Shown here piece after piece: positions 1 to 7,089 of a stretch of 27,768 bases of DNA. This DNA comes from VRUE01 sp035997045. GTDB lineage: Bacteria; Actinomycetota; Thermoleophilia; Solirubrobacterales; 70-9. The notes under the pieces are model-generated. The model searched no databases. It had not been told where the DNA came from and saw only the letters and a program-made list of their open reading frames with translations. The stretch lies in assembly GCA_035997045.1 (NCBI GenBank), contig DASYIY010000028.1:1-27768 (forward strand), in the 5' to 3' direction. Numbering within the stretch: the first letter of the stretch is position 1; each line of letters starts with the position of its first letter. Position numbers and translations under genes: made by a program.

Positions 1-1345
1 CTGCCTCGGCGCCAACCGGGTCGGCTTCGGCACCCTGGCGATGGTCAGCCTCGGCTGCACGATCTGCCGCGGCTGCCAGCTCGACACCTGTCACGTCGGC
101 ATCGCGACCCAGATCGAGACGGTCGAGCAGGCCCAGGAGCACGGGCTGAAGAAGTTCACCCCGCAGGAGGTCGACAGTGCCGCCGAGAGCTGCGCCCGCT
201 TCTTCCAGGCGATGGGCGAGGAGGTCAAGCAGGTCGTCGCCTCGCTCGGTTACGAACGCGCCCAGGACCTGGTCGGCCGCTACGACCTGCTCGAGCAGGT
301 CTCCCACCACGACGCGGTCGACCTGGCGCCGCTGATCACGCCGCTGGAGGAGTTTCTCGATCTCGAGCCGCTCGACCTGCCGGTGGCGGGGGAGATGGTC
401 GAGGATCGTGCCGAGGCGGGAATGGTCGTCGCCCGCCCGATCCGGATGGAGGCCAAGCAGGCCTCGGCGCAGATCGGTGGCCTCGCCGGCGACATCTGCT
501 CCGGGCGCACGATCCGCAACGAGTTCCCCCGCCCGACCGACGCCAACGATCGCGTGCTCGGCACCGAGCTGTCCGGGGCGATCGCCCGCTCGCGCATCTT
601 CGATGACGGGCCGGAGTCCAACGACGACGTGCTCGCCAGCCTCGAGTTCAACGGCGGCTCGGTCGCCGGCCAGGGCCTCGGCGCCTTCAACTCATACGGG
701 GTCTCGATCCGGATCGAGGGCGGCGCCCAAGACGGCGTCGGCAAGACGATGCTGGGCGGCAGCATCGCGGTGCTCAAGGGCAAGGGGGTCAAGGGCAAGC
801 GGCTCAACGGCTCGGTCGGCAAGTCCTTCGCCTACGGCGCTCAGCGCGGCCGCCTCTACGTCCAGGGCTCGGCCGACTCGCGATTCTGCATCCGCCTCTC
901 CGGCGCCGACGTGGTTCTGGCCGGCGAACCGGAAGAAGCGATCGATGACGGCCGCGGCTGCATCGTCGACCGCGCCAACGCCAAGGGTTTCGCCTTCGAG
1001 TACATGACCTCGGGCCGCGCGATCGTCCTCGGCGATCTCGGTCCATGGGCCTGCGCCGGGATGACCGGCGGCCGCGTCTACGTCCGCCACAACGCTTTCG
1101 GCATCGACCGCGAGGCGATCCTGCGGCGGCTGGGCGAGGGCGCCAAGGTCGAGCTGAAAGAGATCGACGCCGAGGGGCTGCTGGACGTCGATGACCTGCT
1201 CGGCAGCTACGCCGGCGAACTGCGGGCGACCGGCCAGGACGAGGAGGCCGATCGCGTGCTGGGGCTGGCGGCCGATGCCACCGGCAACTTCCTGATGGTC
1301 GTCCCGCACAAGGTTCAGGCAGACCCGAGCATCTCTACCGAGTAG
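1..1345 (+). CDS. gltB: Glutamate synthase large (alpha) subunit, C-terminal part; 5' end outside window
   Basis: The reading frame is open from base 2, so only the C-terminal part (about 447 residues) is present. It starts in the end of the FMN/2-oxoglutarate barrel (GANRVGFGT). The 3Fe-4S cysteine motif follows, C-x5-C-x4-C around GCTICRGCQLDTCHVG, with one extra Cys inside the first gap. The rest is the GXGXG beta-helix domain, with repeated glycine-rich turns (GGSVAGQGLGAFNS, GRLYVQGSAD, GMTGGRVYV) typical of GltB. Known role of the family: making glutamate from glutamine and 2-oxoglutarate, with ammonia channelled to the FMN site in the cytoplasm. No gltD follows; the next gene is convergent. 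A strong hairpin lies 14 nt after the stop. Confidence 0.93.
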   Translation, partial: CLGANRVGFGTLAMVSLGCTICRGCQLDTCHVGIATQIETVEQAQEHGLKKFTPQEVDSAAESCARFFQAMGEEVKQVVASLGYERAQDLVGRYDLLEQVSHHDAVDLAPLITPLEEFLDLEPLDLPVAGEMVEDRAEAGMVVARPIRMEAKQASAQIGGLAGDICSGRTIRNEFPRPTDANDRVLGTELSGAIARSRIFDDGPESNDDVLASLEFNGGSVAGQGLGAFNSYGVSIRIEGGAQDGVGKTMLGGSIAVLKGKGVKGKRLNGSVGKSFAYGAQRGRLYVQGSADSRFCIRLSGADVVLAGEPEEAIDDGRGCIVDRANAKGFAFEYMTSGRAIVLGDLGPWACAGMTGGRVYVRHNAFGIDREAILRRLGEGAKVELKEIDAEGLLDVDDLLGSYAGELRATGQDEEADRVLGLAADATGNFLMVVPHKVQADPSISTE

Positions 1346-1358
1346 TCCGGAGCGGGGG

Positions 1359-1388
1359 AAGAGGGTCGGGGGCACCCCCGACCCTCTT
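1359..1388. terminator. Strong bidirectional hairpin terminator between gltB and the coiled-coil gene
   Basis: Perfect 14-bp stem (1359-1372 with 1375-1388) starting AAGAGGGTC. The intervening bases are only CA, so the loop must open one or two pairs. It lies between two convergent stops (1345 and 1399) and ends in CTT on the + strand and in CTT on the - strand. The U-tract is minimal, so this is a GC-rich actinobacterial-type hairpin rather than a classical U-tailed terminator. Confidence 0.8.
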
Positions 1389-1398
1389 GCTGCTTCGT

Positions 1399-1785
1399 CT
1401 ATCGGGTCAGTAGGTCGGCTATTGCTCGTATCTCTTGCAGCAGCCCGTCGAGCATTTGCTCGTTATTGGTGTGGATCCGCCACTCGGCGTGCCTTCGGTC
1501 CTGCTCCACCTGGTCGAGGCGTTGCTCCAGAGCTTCGGTGCGGGCGTCAATCTTGTCGATGCGCTTGTTGAGGCGCTTCTCGGTCTTGCGGACGCGGCGC
1601 TTTAGGAGAAAGTCGGTCTCCTCACGGAGGGCGTCGAGTTCCCGGCGCAGGATGCTGTCGTCGATGCCGCTCCCCTGTTCGGTCAGCATCTCCTCGACGC
1701 CACTGCGGACGCGCTCGATCTCCTCGTGGAGGCGTTCGCGGGCGCGCTCGGCCGCTACCTCCGGGGGCTCGGGATTTCCTTCCAT
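1399..1785 (-). CDS. Predicted coiled-coil protein of unknown function
   Basis: A 128-aa, highly charged protein with almost no predicted globular core. Residues about 12-110 are rich in Glu, Arg, Lys, Leu and Ala with heptad-like spacing (for example RTEALEQRLDQVEQDRRHAE), which suggests one long coiled coil. There is no signal peptide or membrane segment. I do not recognise a family. The ATG at 1785 is supported by a -10-like TAGCAT ending exactly 6 nt upstream, so the message would be leaderless. It faces gltB, sharing a terminator, and follows the FHA gene on the same strand after a palindrome-bearing gap. A scaffolding role is possible but unproven. Confidence 0.7.
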   Translation of the reverse strand: MEGNPEPPEVAAERARERLHEEIERVRSGVEEMLTEQGSGIDDSILRRELDALREETDFLLKRRVRKTEKRLNKRIDKIDARTEALEQRLDQVEQDRRHAEWRIHTNNEQMLDGLLQEIRAIADLLTR

Positions 1786-1791
1786 GAACCC

Positions 1792-1797
1792 ATGCTA
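1792..1797 (-). promoter_or_regulatory. -10 box for the coiled-coil gene (leaderless start)
   Basis: TAGCAT on the minus strand with 6 nt between it and the ATG at 1785. The expected transcription start is at or beside the A of the start codon. No Shine-Dalgarno sequence fits between. No convincing -35 seen. Confidence 0.5.
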
Positions 1798-1847
1798 AGC
1801 ATCAAGGAGGCCGGAATTTCCGCGCTTCCCGCAATCGCCACGGCGAG

Positions 1848-1867
1848 GGAGGGACATATGTCCCTCC
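1848..1867. repeat. Perfect 20-bp palindrome, copy 1, centred on CATATG
   Basis: A perfect self-complementary sequence GGAGGGACATATGTCCCTCC. It lies upstream of the coiled-coil gene and downstream of the FHA gene (both minus strand). A second near-identical copy lies at 1928-1947. It could be a hairpin terminator, a protein-binding site or a member of a dispersed palindromic repeat family. Confidence 0.75.
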
Positions 1868-1927
1868 AGCGGAACTTGTGAGCAACTGGGCTTGGTGCCT
1901 AACTGGGCTTCCGCAGCGGGTTCCGTC

Positions 1928-1947
1928 GGAGGGGCATATGTCCCTCC
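1928..1947. repeat. 20-bp palindrome, copy 2 (one mismatch), just after the FHA gene
   Basis: GGAGGGGCATATGTCCCTCC is the same as copy 1 except for one base, which turns one pair into G-T. It lies 7 nt beyond the FHA stop codon on the minus strand, a terminator-like place, but no T-run follows. The two centres are 80 bp apart. Between them the 10-mer AACTGGGCTT occurs twice (1884-1893 and 1901-1910). Confidence 0.7.
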
Positions 1948-1954
1948 CTCCCGC

Positions 1955-2599
1955 TCAGGCTTCCAGGGCGAAGAGCCGATACCGGCCGATCGCCAGCTCG
2001 TCGCCGTCGGCGAACCGTCCCCAGTCGACGATCTCGCCGTTGAGGAAGACGCCGTTGAGGCTGCGATCGTCGAGGACGCGCAGCGAATCGGGCAGCTCGG
2101 AGACGATCAGGGCGTGGCGACGGGAGACGCTGGGGTCGTCGAGGCGGATGTCGGCGTTGGCGCTGCGGCCGATCCGCGTCCAGCCCTGGGAGATGGGGAA
2201 GACCCGGATCTCACCGTCGTCCCCCCGGTAGACCAGATAACGGCCCGCATGTGGCAGCGAGGCCCGTGCAAGGTCGAGCCACTCCGGCGTCGAGACCGTC
2301 TCCGCGATTGCGATTTCGGCGGTCTGGCCGTGCTCCTGCATCGGCTCGAAGATCGAGTCGCGCTGGAACTCGGCTGCCCCGCAGCGCGGGCACTCGGGCA
2401 GCCGGTCGTTCTCGCGCAGCGAGAGCTGCGAGCCGCACGACGCACAGAAAAACGTTCCCGAGCCGGGGATCGCTCCTACGTCGAATCTGTCACTGCCGAT
2501 GCCGGGGCTGACGCTGGTGATGATGGGGACTCCTTCCCGACGCCTCCACAATTTATGGTAGCGCGTCAAGCGCCAACTCGCACAAACTTTTTGTCGCAT
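1955..2599 (-). CDS. Zinc-ribbon / FHA-domain protein
   Basis: About 214 aa from the only upstream ATG (2599); a GTG at 2608 is also in frame. The sequence shows an N-terminal zinc ribbon (FCASCG, then ECPRCG, about 20 residues apart). A middle region without recognised motifs follows. The C-terminal FHA domain has the expected GRS...D, SRRH and LNGVFLNGE motifs. FHA domains bind phosphothreonine peptides, so the protein probably reads Ser/Thr kinase signalling in the cytoplasm; no kinase is in the window. The start is uncertain. The first residues look non-conserved, and promoter-like AT-rich sequence (2545-2600) lies inside this reading frame. The true start may therefore be TTG 2551 or a rare ATC near 2524, behind an AAGGAG. 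Confidence 0.75.
   Translation of the reverse strand: MRQKVCASWRLTRYHKLWRRREGVPIITSVSPGIGSDRFDVGAIPGSGTFFCASCGSQLSLRENDRLPECPRCGAAEFQRDSIFEPMQEHGQTAEIAIAETVSTPEWLDLARASLPHAGRYLVYRGDDGEIRVFPISQGWTRIGRSANADIRLDDPSVSRRHALIVSELPDSLRVLDDRSLNGVFLNGEIVDWGRFADGDELAIGRYRLFALEA
2530..2535 (-). promoter_or_regulatory. AAGGAG Shine-Dalgarno inside the annotated 5' end of the FHA gene
   Basis: AAGGAG on the minus strand lies downstream of promoter-like TACCAT/TAAATT (2550-2560). It is followed by 5 nt and two in-frame ATC codons (2524 and 2521). No ATG, GTG or TTG occurs in frame between here and the zinc ribbon. It suggests a non-canonical start for the FHA protein. Confidence 0.35.
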
Positions 2600-2633
2600 T
2601 TTGGTCACTGCGGCCAGGAGCTGGCGGTAGGAC

Positions 2634-2639
2634 TAGAAT
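2634..2639 (+). promoter_or_regulatory. -10 box for the SRPBCC gene
   Basis: TAGAAT, 9 nt before the ATG at 2649. No Shine-Dalgarno sequence lies between, so the transcript is leaderless or nearly so. Confidence 0.55.
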
Positions 2640-2648
2640 CGCGCGGCC

Positions 2649-3167
2649 ATGGGCCCGGTCAGCGCAGAGATCGAAATCGACGTGCCGCGCCAGCGCGCTT
2701 TCGAGGCGATCGCCGATCTTTCCCTGCGCCCGGCCTTCACGGACCATTTCCTCACCGATTTCCACCTGACCCGGATCGAGCCCGCCGGTGTTGGGGCCGG
2801 AGCGCGTTTTCGCATCGCGGTCTGGCCGCGTGCGGTCTGGATGGACACGACGATCGCCGAGGCCGACGGACCGCACCGGCTGGTCGAGCACGGACACGGC
2901 GGTCGCGTCAACCGGATCCCGTCGACGACCCTCTGGGAGCTGACCGAGGGCCCCGGCTCGCTGACCAAGGTTCGCGTCTCCTACTGGACCGAGCCCTCGA
3001 ACCCGGTGGATCGTGCGCTGGAGTTGCTCTCAGCGGCCTCGATTCCCTACCAACGGCGCTGGCGCGAGGCGCTGCGCCGGCTGCGCGAGCAGCTCGAGTC
3101 CGGCGAGCTGCATCAGCACCGCGTGACGCTTGCCGGCGGTAACCGTCACGCGACCGGTATTCCCTGA
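2649..3167 (+). CDS. SRPBCC (START/Bet v1-like) family protein
   Basis: A 172-aa cytoplasmic protein. The opening SAEIEIDVPRQRAFEAIAD is typical of the polyketide cyclase/START-like SRPBCC fold (beta strand followed by a helix with the 'AF.ai.D' pattern). So are the later strand pairs and the C-terminal helix IPYQRRWREALRRLREQLE. Family members bind hydrophobic ligands in a central cavity; the substrate cannot be told from sequence. The ATG at 2649 is chosen because TAGAAT sits 9 nt upstream. A gap of only 27 bp separates it from the following lipoprotein gene, which has its own -10. An 8-bp inverted repeat (GCGTGACG 3121-3128 / CGTCACGC 3144-3151) lies in its 3' end. Confidence 0.7.
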   Translation: MGPVSAEIEIDVPRQRAFEAIADLSLRPAFTDHFLTDFHLTRIEPAGVGAGARFRIAVWPRAVWMDTTIAEADGPHRLVEHGHGGRVNRIPSTTLWELTEGPGSLTKVRVSYWTEPSNPVDRALELLSAASIPYQRRWREALRRLREQLESGELHQHRVTLAGGNRHATGIP

Positions 3168-3178
3168 GCCCGGTCTTA

Positions 3179-3184
3179 TAGGCT
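3179..3184 (+). promoter_or_regulatory. -10 box for the lipoprotein gene
   Basis: TAGGCT (within CTTATAGGCT), 10 nt before the ATG at 3195. The same hexamer recurs before 17520, 19290 and 20550 on the other strand. Confidence 0.5.
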
Positions 3185-3194
3185 CTCGCCGCCA

Positions 3195-3743
3195 ATGCCT
3201 CGCCCCACCCGACTCGTCCTGCCGATGCTCGCCGCGCTCGCGCTGGCCGTGCTGACCGTGACGATTTCCGCCTGCGGCTACTCGAGCGACTCCAAGGAAG
3301 TCGTCGAGGGCGAGGTCGTCGAACTCGGCGACCTCAAGTACCAGGTGGTCTTCTCGCGCTTCCTCAACCCCAACGACAATGAGGACTCCGCCTACCTGGT
3401 CGGCCAGTCGCCGCCAAAGAAAGGCTCGAGCTACTTCGGGATCTTCCTCGAAGTCCAGAACAAGAGCGAAGAGAACCAGAAGCTCGCCGAAACCTTCACG
3501 ATCGCCGATGCGGACAATCAGACCTTCGATGCGATCCCGACCGAAAGCCTCTATGCCTTCCCCTTCGGCGGCGAAGTCGAACCGCAGGAACCGATCCCGG
3601 CCCCCGACTCGACCCCCCAGCAGGGCCCGATCGAGGGCTCGCTGGTGCTCTTCGAACTTCCTTCGTCTGCCTCGGAGAACCGCCCTCTGACGCTCTCGAT
3701 AGACGGCCCCGAAGGGCCGGCCGAAGTAAAACTCGACCTCTAG
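3195..3743 (+). CDS. Putative secreted lipoprotein of unknown function
   Basis: 182 aa. The N-terminus is a lipoprotein signal peptide: basic n-region MPRPTR, a hydrophobic core (LVLPMLAALALAVLTVTI), and a lipobox ISAC with the lipidated Cys at residue 27. The mature part is acidic and Pro/Ser-rich at its end. Its central strand pattern (YFGIFLEVQNKSEENQKL, then FTIADADNQTF) resembles DUF4352-like immunoglobulin-type extracellular domains; I offer that only as a resemblance. It would sit on the outer face of the membrane. Its stop lies one base from the stop of the convergent penicillin-binding protein gene. Function unknown. Confidence 0.7.
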   Translation: MPRPTRLVLPMLAALALAVLTVTISACGYSSDSKEVVEGEVVELGDLKYQVVFSRFLNPNDNEDSAYLVGQSPPKKGSSYFGIFLEVQNKSEENQKLAETFTIADADNQTFDAIPTESLYAFPFGGEVEPQEPIPAPDSTPQQGPIEGSLVLFELPSSASENRPLTLSIDGPEGPAEVKLDL

Positions 3744-3744
3744 G

Positions 3745-5475
3745 TCAAAGGCCGGCCGAAAGAACCTGGGCCGCCGCCGGGGCCGCGACTTCGCCGCCCG
3801 CCGCTTCGGCTTCGATCAGCAGCACCCCGATCGCCAGCTTCGCCTTCTCCGCCGGGGCGAAGGCGGCGAACCAGGCGTCCTTGCGCTGCTGCGGGTGTTC
3901 GGAGTTCTCTTCTCCCGGTCGCGGGCCGAGCTCGGCGGTGCCGGTCTTGCCGGCCACCTGGGCCTCGGGGATCGCACCCGCGGTGCCGGTGCCGCCGGTG
4001 ACCACGCCGATCATCAGTTCGGTCAGTTCGCCGGCGATCTTCTTCGACATCACCCGCACCGGCGTCGCTTCCGGCCGCAGCTTCTTGTTGGCGACGATCG
4101 AGGTCGGCTCGCGCACGCCGCCGTTGGCGATCGTCTGCGCCACCGTCGCCATCTGCAGGGGCGTCGCCAGCACTTCGCCCTGGCCGATCGCGCTCACGCC
4201 GAGGTCGAGTTCGTCGCCGATTTCGGTCGGGATCGTCGACTCTTCCGGTTCCACTTCGGCGACGATCCGGGGCGCGTAGAGCGTCGGCGGCGAGTTGAAG
4301 CCGAACCGTTCCGCCGTTCCGACCAGTTCGTCGTTGCCGATCTTCGGCCCGAGCGGGGCGAAGTCGGCGTTGCAGGACTGAGCGAACGCTTCGCGGAAGC
4401 TGCCGCCGCAGTACTCGCCGTTGGCGTTTTCGATGAAGCGGCCGCCGACGTTGACCCCGTCGACGATTTCGAATTGGTCGTCGAGTGAGACGACGCCCTT
4501 CTCCAGCGCCGCCGTCGTCGTGATCGTCTTGAAGGTCGAGCCGGGCGGCTGTGGGGCCGAGAAGGCCTGGCCGGCGAGGGCGCGGACGTCGCCGTTGCGG
4601 GAGTCGAGCAGGGCGATGCCGCCGACCCGGCCGCCCAGGGCCGAGACTGCCGATTCCTGCAGGCCGGGGTCGATCGTCGTCTTTACCGGCGCTCCTGGGG
4701 TGGGGTCGGCTTTGGCGATCGTGCGCACTCCGCCGCTTTCGCTTACCGCGAGCAGCGAACCGCCGGGCTTACCTGCCAGCCGGGCGTTGAAGGCCTTCTC
4801 GAGGCCGCTGATCCCGACCGGGGTGCTCGGCGCGAAGCCCTTGCGGGCGAGCGCCAGGGCGTCGTCTTTTTCGGCGGCGCCGACTTCGCCGGTGACGTCG
4901 ATCGCCGAACTGCCGATTGGGTGGGCGCGCGCTTCGGCTGGGCCCTCGGCCAGCGGCGTGCCGTCGGCGGCGAGGATCGGCGCTCGCGGCGCGAGTTCGA
5001 TCTGGCTTTCGAGGTGCTCGCCGCTGCGCAGGCCCGGGAAGACGAGGCTCGGATTCCAGGCGATGCCACCTTCGTCGAAGCGCAGGTTCAGCTCGCCTTC
5101 GACGCTGCCGAAGGCGACGGTGCCGGCGGTGAGCGCTACCGGCACGACGGCGGTTCCGTTTTCCGACGTTTCGTCGCTGGGGGAGTCCGGATCGAGCGAG
5201 CGCAGGGTCGAGACCATCTGCGCGTTGCGGTAGGCGAGGACGAAGTCGTTCAGCTCGATCCCCCGCTGCGAAGCCGGGTTGAGCTCCTTGTACATCGCTG
5301 CGAACTCGCTGTGCTGCCAGGCCTCGGCGAAGCGTTCGGCGGCTTCCTTGTTGGGCGAGCCGGGTGCGCCCGCGACGGCGCCGACCACAAAGGCGACCAA
5401 TGCGATCAGTGCAAGCGGCAACATGCGGGTGACAATGCGGCGTCGCCGCTCCACCTCGGGGGTGAGAGAACTCAT
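3745..5475 (-). CDS. Penicillin-binding protein transpeptidase with NTF2-like N-terminal domain
   Basis: 576 aa from the ATG at 5475. A longer in-frame start at 5568 is rejected because TACCTT lies 9 nt before this ATG and the residues after it give a normal membrane anchor. Order: short basic cytoplasmic tail, membrane segment about 18-36, NTF2-like/MecA_N-type domain about 40-150, a linker/dimerisation region, then the transpeptidase domain. Active-site motifs are intact: STFK at 313-316 (Ser313 nucleophile), SCN at 367-369, KTG at 510-512. It should cross-link peptidoglycan outside the membrane as a monofunctional class B PBP. The gene is divergent from the MarP-like protease, with 52 bp between them. 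It converges on a lipoprotein gene with a 1-bp gap. Confidence 0.9.
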   Translation of the reverse strand: MSSLTPEVERRRRIVTRMLPLALIALVAFVVGAVAGAPGSPNKEAAERFAEAWQHSEFAAMYKELNPASQRGIELNDFVLAYRNAQMVSTLRSLDPDSPSDETSENGTAVVPVALTAGTVAFGSVEGELNLRFDEGGIAWNPSLVFPGLRSGEHLESQIELAPRAPILAADGTPLAEGPAEARAHPIGSSAIDVTGEVGAAEKDDALALARKGFAPSTPVGISGLEKAFNARLAGKPGGSLLAVSESGGVRTIAKADPTPGAPVKTTIDPGLQESAVSALGGRVGGIALLDSRNGDVRALAGQAFSAPQPPGSTFKTITTTAALEKGVVSLDDQFEIVDGVNVGGRFIENANGEYCGGSFREAFAQSCNADFAPLGPKIGNDELVGTAERFGFNSPPTLYAPRIVAEVEPEESTIPTEIGDELDLGVSAIGQGEVLATPLQMATVAQTIANGGVREPTSIVANKKLRPEATPVRVMSKKIAGELTELMIGVVTGGTGTAGAIPEAQVAGKTGTAELGPRPGEENSEHPQQRKDAWFAAFAPAEKAKLAIGVLLIEAEAAGGEVAAPAAAQVLSAGL

Positions 5476-5484
5476 TTTGCGTGA

Positions 5485-5490
5485 AAGGTA
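5485..5490 (-). promoter_or_regulatory. -10 box for the penicillin-binding protein gene
   Basis: TACCTT on the minus strand, 9 nt before the ATG at 5475. It decides that start over the longer frame, in which this box would be inside the coding sequence. Confidence 0.5.
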
Positions 5491-5527
5491 GTGGAGCGGG
5501 CGGGCGCCGCCCCTTCCCTGCTTCCAT

Positions 5528-6682
5528 ATGACGATGACCGTGCTCGACGTGGGGATCGTTGCTTTCACCCTGGCCCTCGGTTTGTGGGGCTATCGCCAGG
5601 GGCTGATCGTCGGGACGCTGACGCTGATCGGGTTTGCCCTCGGGGCGTTTGCTGGGAGCCGGATCGGGCCCCTGGTGCTCAATCAGGGCGCGGAGTCGCC
5701 TTATGCGCCGCTTTGCGCTGCGCTGGGCGCGCTTATCGGTGGGGCGCTTGTGGCGGTGACCCTCGAGAGCATGGCTTTGGGATTGCGCTCTCGATTGATC
5801 CGAGGCACGGGCGTGCTGCACCTGGCCGATGGAGCCGGCGGGGCGGCGCTGGTTGCTTCTGTGGCGCTGGGCGTTGTCTGGGTCTTTGGCGCTGTCGCTC
5901 TGCATGCGCCCGGGACCGCGCAGCTGCGAGCCGATGTGCAGCGCTCGGTGATTCTGCGCAGCCTCAATGAAGTGCTGCCGCCTTCGGGCGCGATTCTGCA
6001 TGCGCTCGACCGGGTCGATCCGGCGCCGTCGATCATCGGGCCGGCGAGCCCAGTAGCGGCGCCCGACCCGGCGATCGTCTCCGACCCCGACGTGGTCGAT
6101 GCCGGTGGCTCGGTGGTTCGCGTGCTTGGGACCGCCTGCGGTCTCGGCGTCGAGGGCTCGGGCTGGATCGCCGGCCCCGGGCTGGTCGTCACCAACGCCC
6201 ACGTCGTCGCCGGCGAGGACGACACCACTGTGACGAGTCCGGAAGGCGCCTCGCTCGATGCGACCCCGGTCTACTACGACCCCGAAAACGATCTCGCGCT
6301 GTTGCAGGTCGATGCCGAATTGCCCGCGCTTTCGCTCGCTTCCGAACCGACCTCCGGCGCCTCTGCGGCGGTACTCGGTTACCCGGAGAACGGTCCCTAC
6401 GCCGAGGCCCCGGCCCGACTGGGGGAGACCCGCGACACGATCAGCGAGGACTCCTACGGCCAGGGCCCGATTCGCCGCCCGATCGCGTCCCTTCGCGGCA
6501 GCGTCCGCAGCGGCAACTCCGGCGGCCCTTTGGTGGACAGCCGAGGCCGAGTCCTCGGCACGGTCTTCGCAGCAACCACAACTGGCACTCCGGGCGGCTT
6601 CGCAGTTCCCAATGAAGCGGTGGAAGCCGCCTTGCGGAGATCGGCTTCCCCAGTAGACACAGGCCCCTGCACGAGCTGACAC
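5528..6682 (+). CDS. MarP-like membrane serine protease (CvpA domain plus trypsin-like protease)
   Basis: 383 aa (384 codons with stop; end set at the stop region before 6683). Residues about 5-125 form several membrane helices of the colicin V production (CvpA) type. Residues about 195-375 are a chymotrypsin-fold protease with His225 (TNAHVVAG), Asp255 (DPENDLALLQV) and Ser331 (SGNSGGPLVD). Cys204 (GTACGLG) and Cys381 (GPCTS) bracket the protease, as do the disulfide cysteines of mycobacterial MarP, whose triad spacing is nearly the same. MarP is a periplasmic protease that protects against acid and oxidative stress and acts on peptidoglycan hydrolases. That role here is inferred from the fold, and the divergent PBP neighbour fits it. 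No clear -10 seen. Confidence 0.88.
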
Positions 6683-6694
6683 CAGAACCCACTA

Positions 6695-6709
6695 CTTACG
6701 TTCAGTAAG
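6695..6709. promoter_or_regulatory. Candidate operator of the HxlR-type regulator
   Basis: CTTAC-N5-GTAAG inverted repeat directly upstream of the presumed -10 of the regulator gene at 6724. The position between -35 and -10 would let the protein repress its own gene. The arms are only 5 bp, so chance cannot be excluded. Confidence 0.4.
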
Positions 6710-6711
6710 CT

Positions 6712-6717
6712 GATTAT
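6712..6717 (+). promoter_or_regulatory. -10 box for the HxlR-type regulator
   Basis: GATTAT, 6 nt before the ATG at 6724, giving a leaderless message. It lies 2 nt after the CTTAC/GTAAG repeat. Confidence 0.45.
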
Positions 6718-6723
6718 TGCTGC

Positions 6724-7068
6724 ATGGAGGCTGGGCCCGCGAGCCAAGATCAAGCCGTCACTGGCGTCTGCCCGCTCTTTCACGCGGCGATCGAGCTGAT
6801 CGGCAAGCGCTGGACCGGGGCGATCGTCTGCGCGCTGACCGAGGGCCCGCTGCGTTTTGGCGAGCTTGCCCGGGCGGTGCCGGGGCTCTCCGACCGCCTG
6901 CTCTCGCAGCGCTTGCGGGAGCTGGAGGAGGAGGGACTGGTCGAGCGGGAGGTCGAGGCCGGCACACCGGTGCGCGTCACCTACTCGCTGACCGAAAAGG
7001 GCGCCGAGCTGCGCCCGGCGATCAGCGAGCTGAAGCAGTGGGCGAAACGCTGGCACAAGGCTGGCTGA
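6724..7068 (+). CDS. HxlR-family winged-helix transcriptional regulator
   Basis: 114 aa, the usual length of the family. The hallmark opening is a conserved Cys (Cys16, CPLFHAAIELIGKRWTGAIV). The DNA-recognition region LRFGELARAVPGLSDRLLSQRLRELEEEGLVER and the wing (VRVTYSLTEKGAEL) follow. HxlR proteins act as dimers, and many sense reactive electrophiles or oxidants through the N-terminal Cys. A palindrome CTTAC-N5-GTAAG overlaps the promoter, so autoregulation is likely. The target is not evident: the next gene, xseA, starts 21 bp later but has its own -10-like box, so it may only be a neighbour. Confidence 0.88.
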   Translation: MEAGPASQDQAVTGVCPLFHAAIELIGKRWTGAIVCALTEGPLRFGELARAVPGLSDRLLSQRLRELEEEGLVEREVEAGTPVRVTYSLTEKGAELRPAISELKQWAKRWHKAG

Positions 7069-7077
7069 CGGCCTGGG

Positions 7078-7083
7078 TAGCCT
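7078..7083 (+). promoter_or_regulatory. -10 box for xseA
   Basis: TAGCCT, 6 nt before the GTG at 7090. No Shine-Dalgarno sequence is present, so a leaderless GTG start is likely. Confidence 0.45.
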
Positions 7084-7089
7084 CACCCC

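Noticed and set aside
1892..3142. 416-aa + strand frame over the FHA and SRPBCC genes
   Set aside because: Antisense to the FHA domain and out of frame with the SRPBCC protein; no domain recognised.
3121..3151. 8-bp inverted repeat as a terminator of the SRPBCC gene
   Set aside because: It lies inside the coding sequence, has a 15-nt loop and no T-run; could be chance in GC-rich sequence.
4769..6682. 637-aa open frame on the minus strand across the PBP and MarP-like genes
   Set aside because: Arg/Ala-rich composition without motifs, overlapping two genes with intact active sites.
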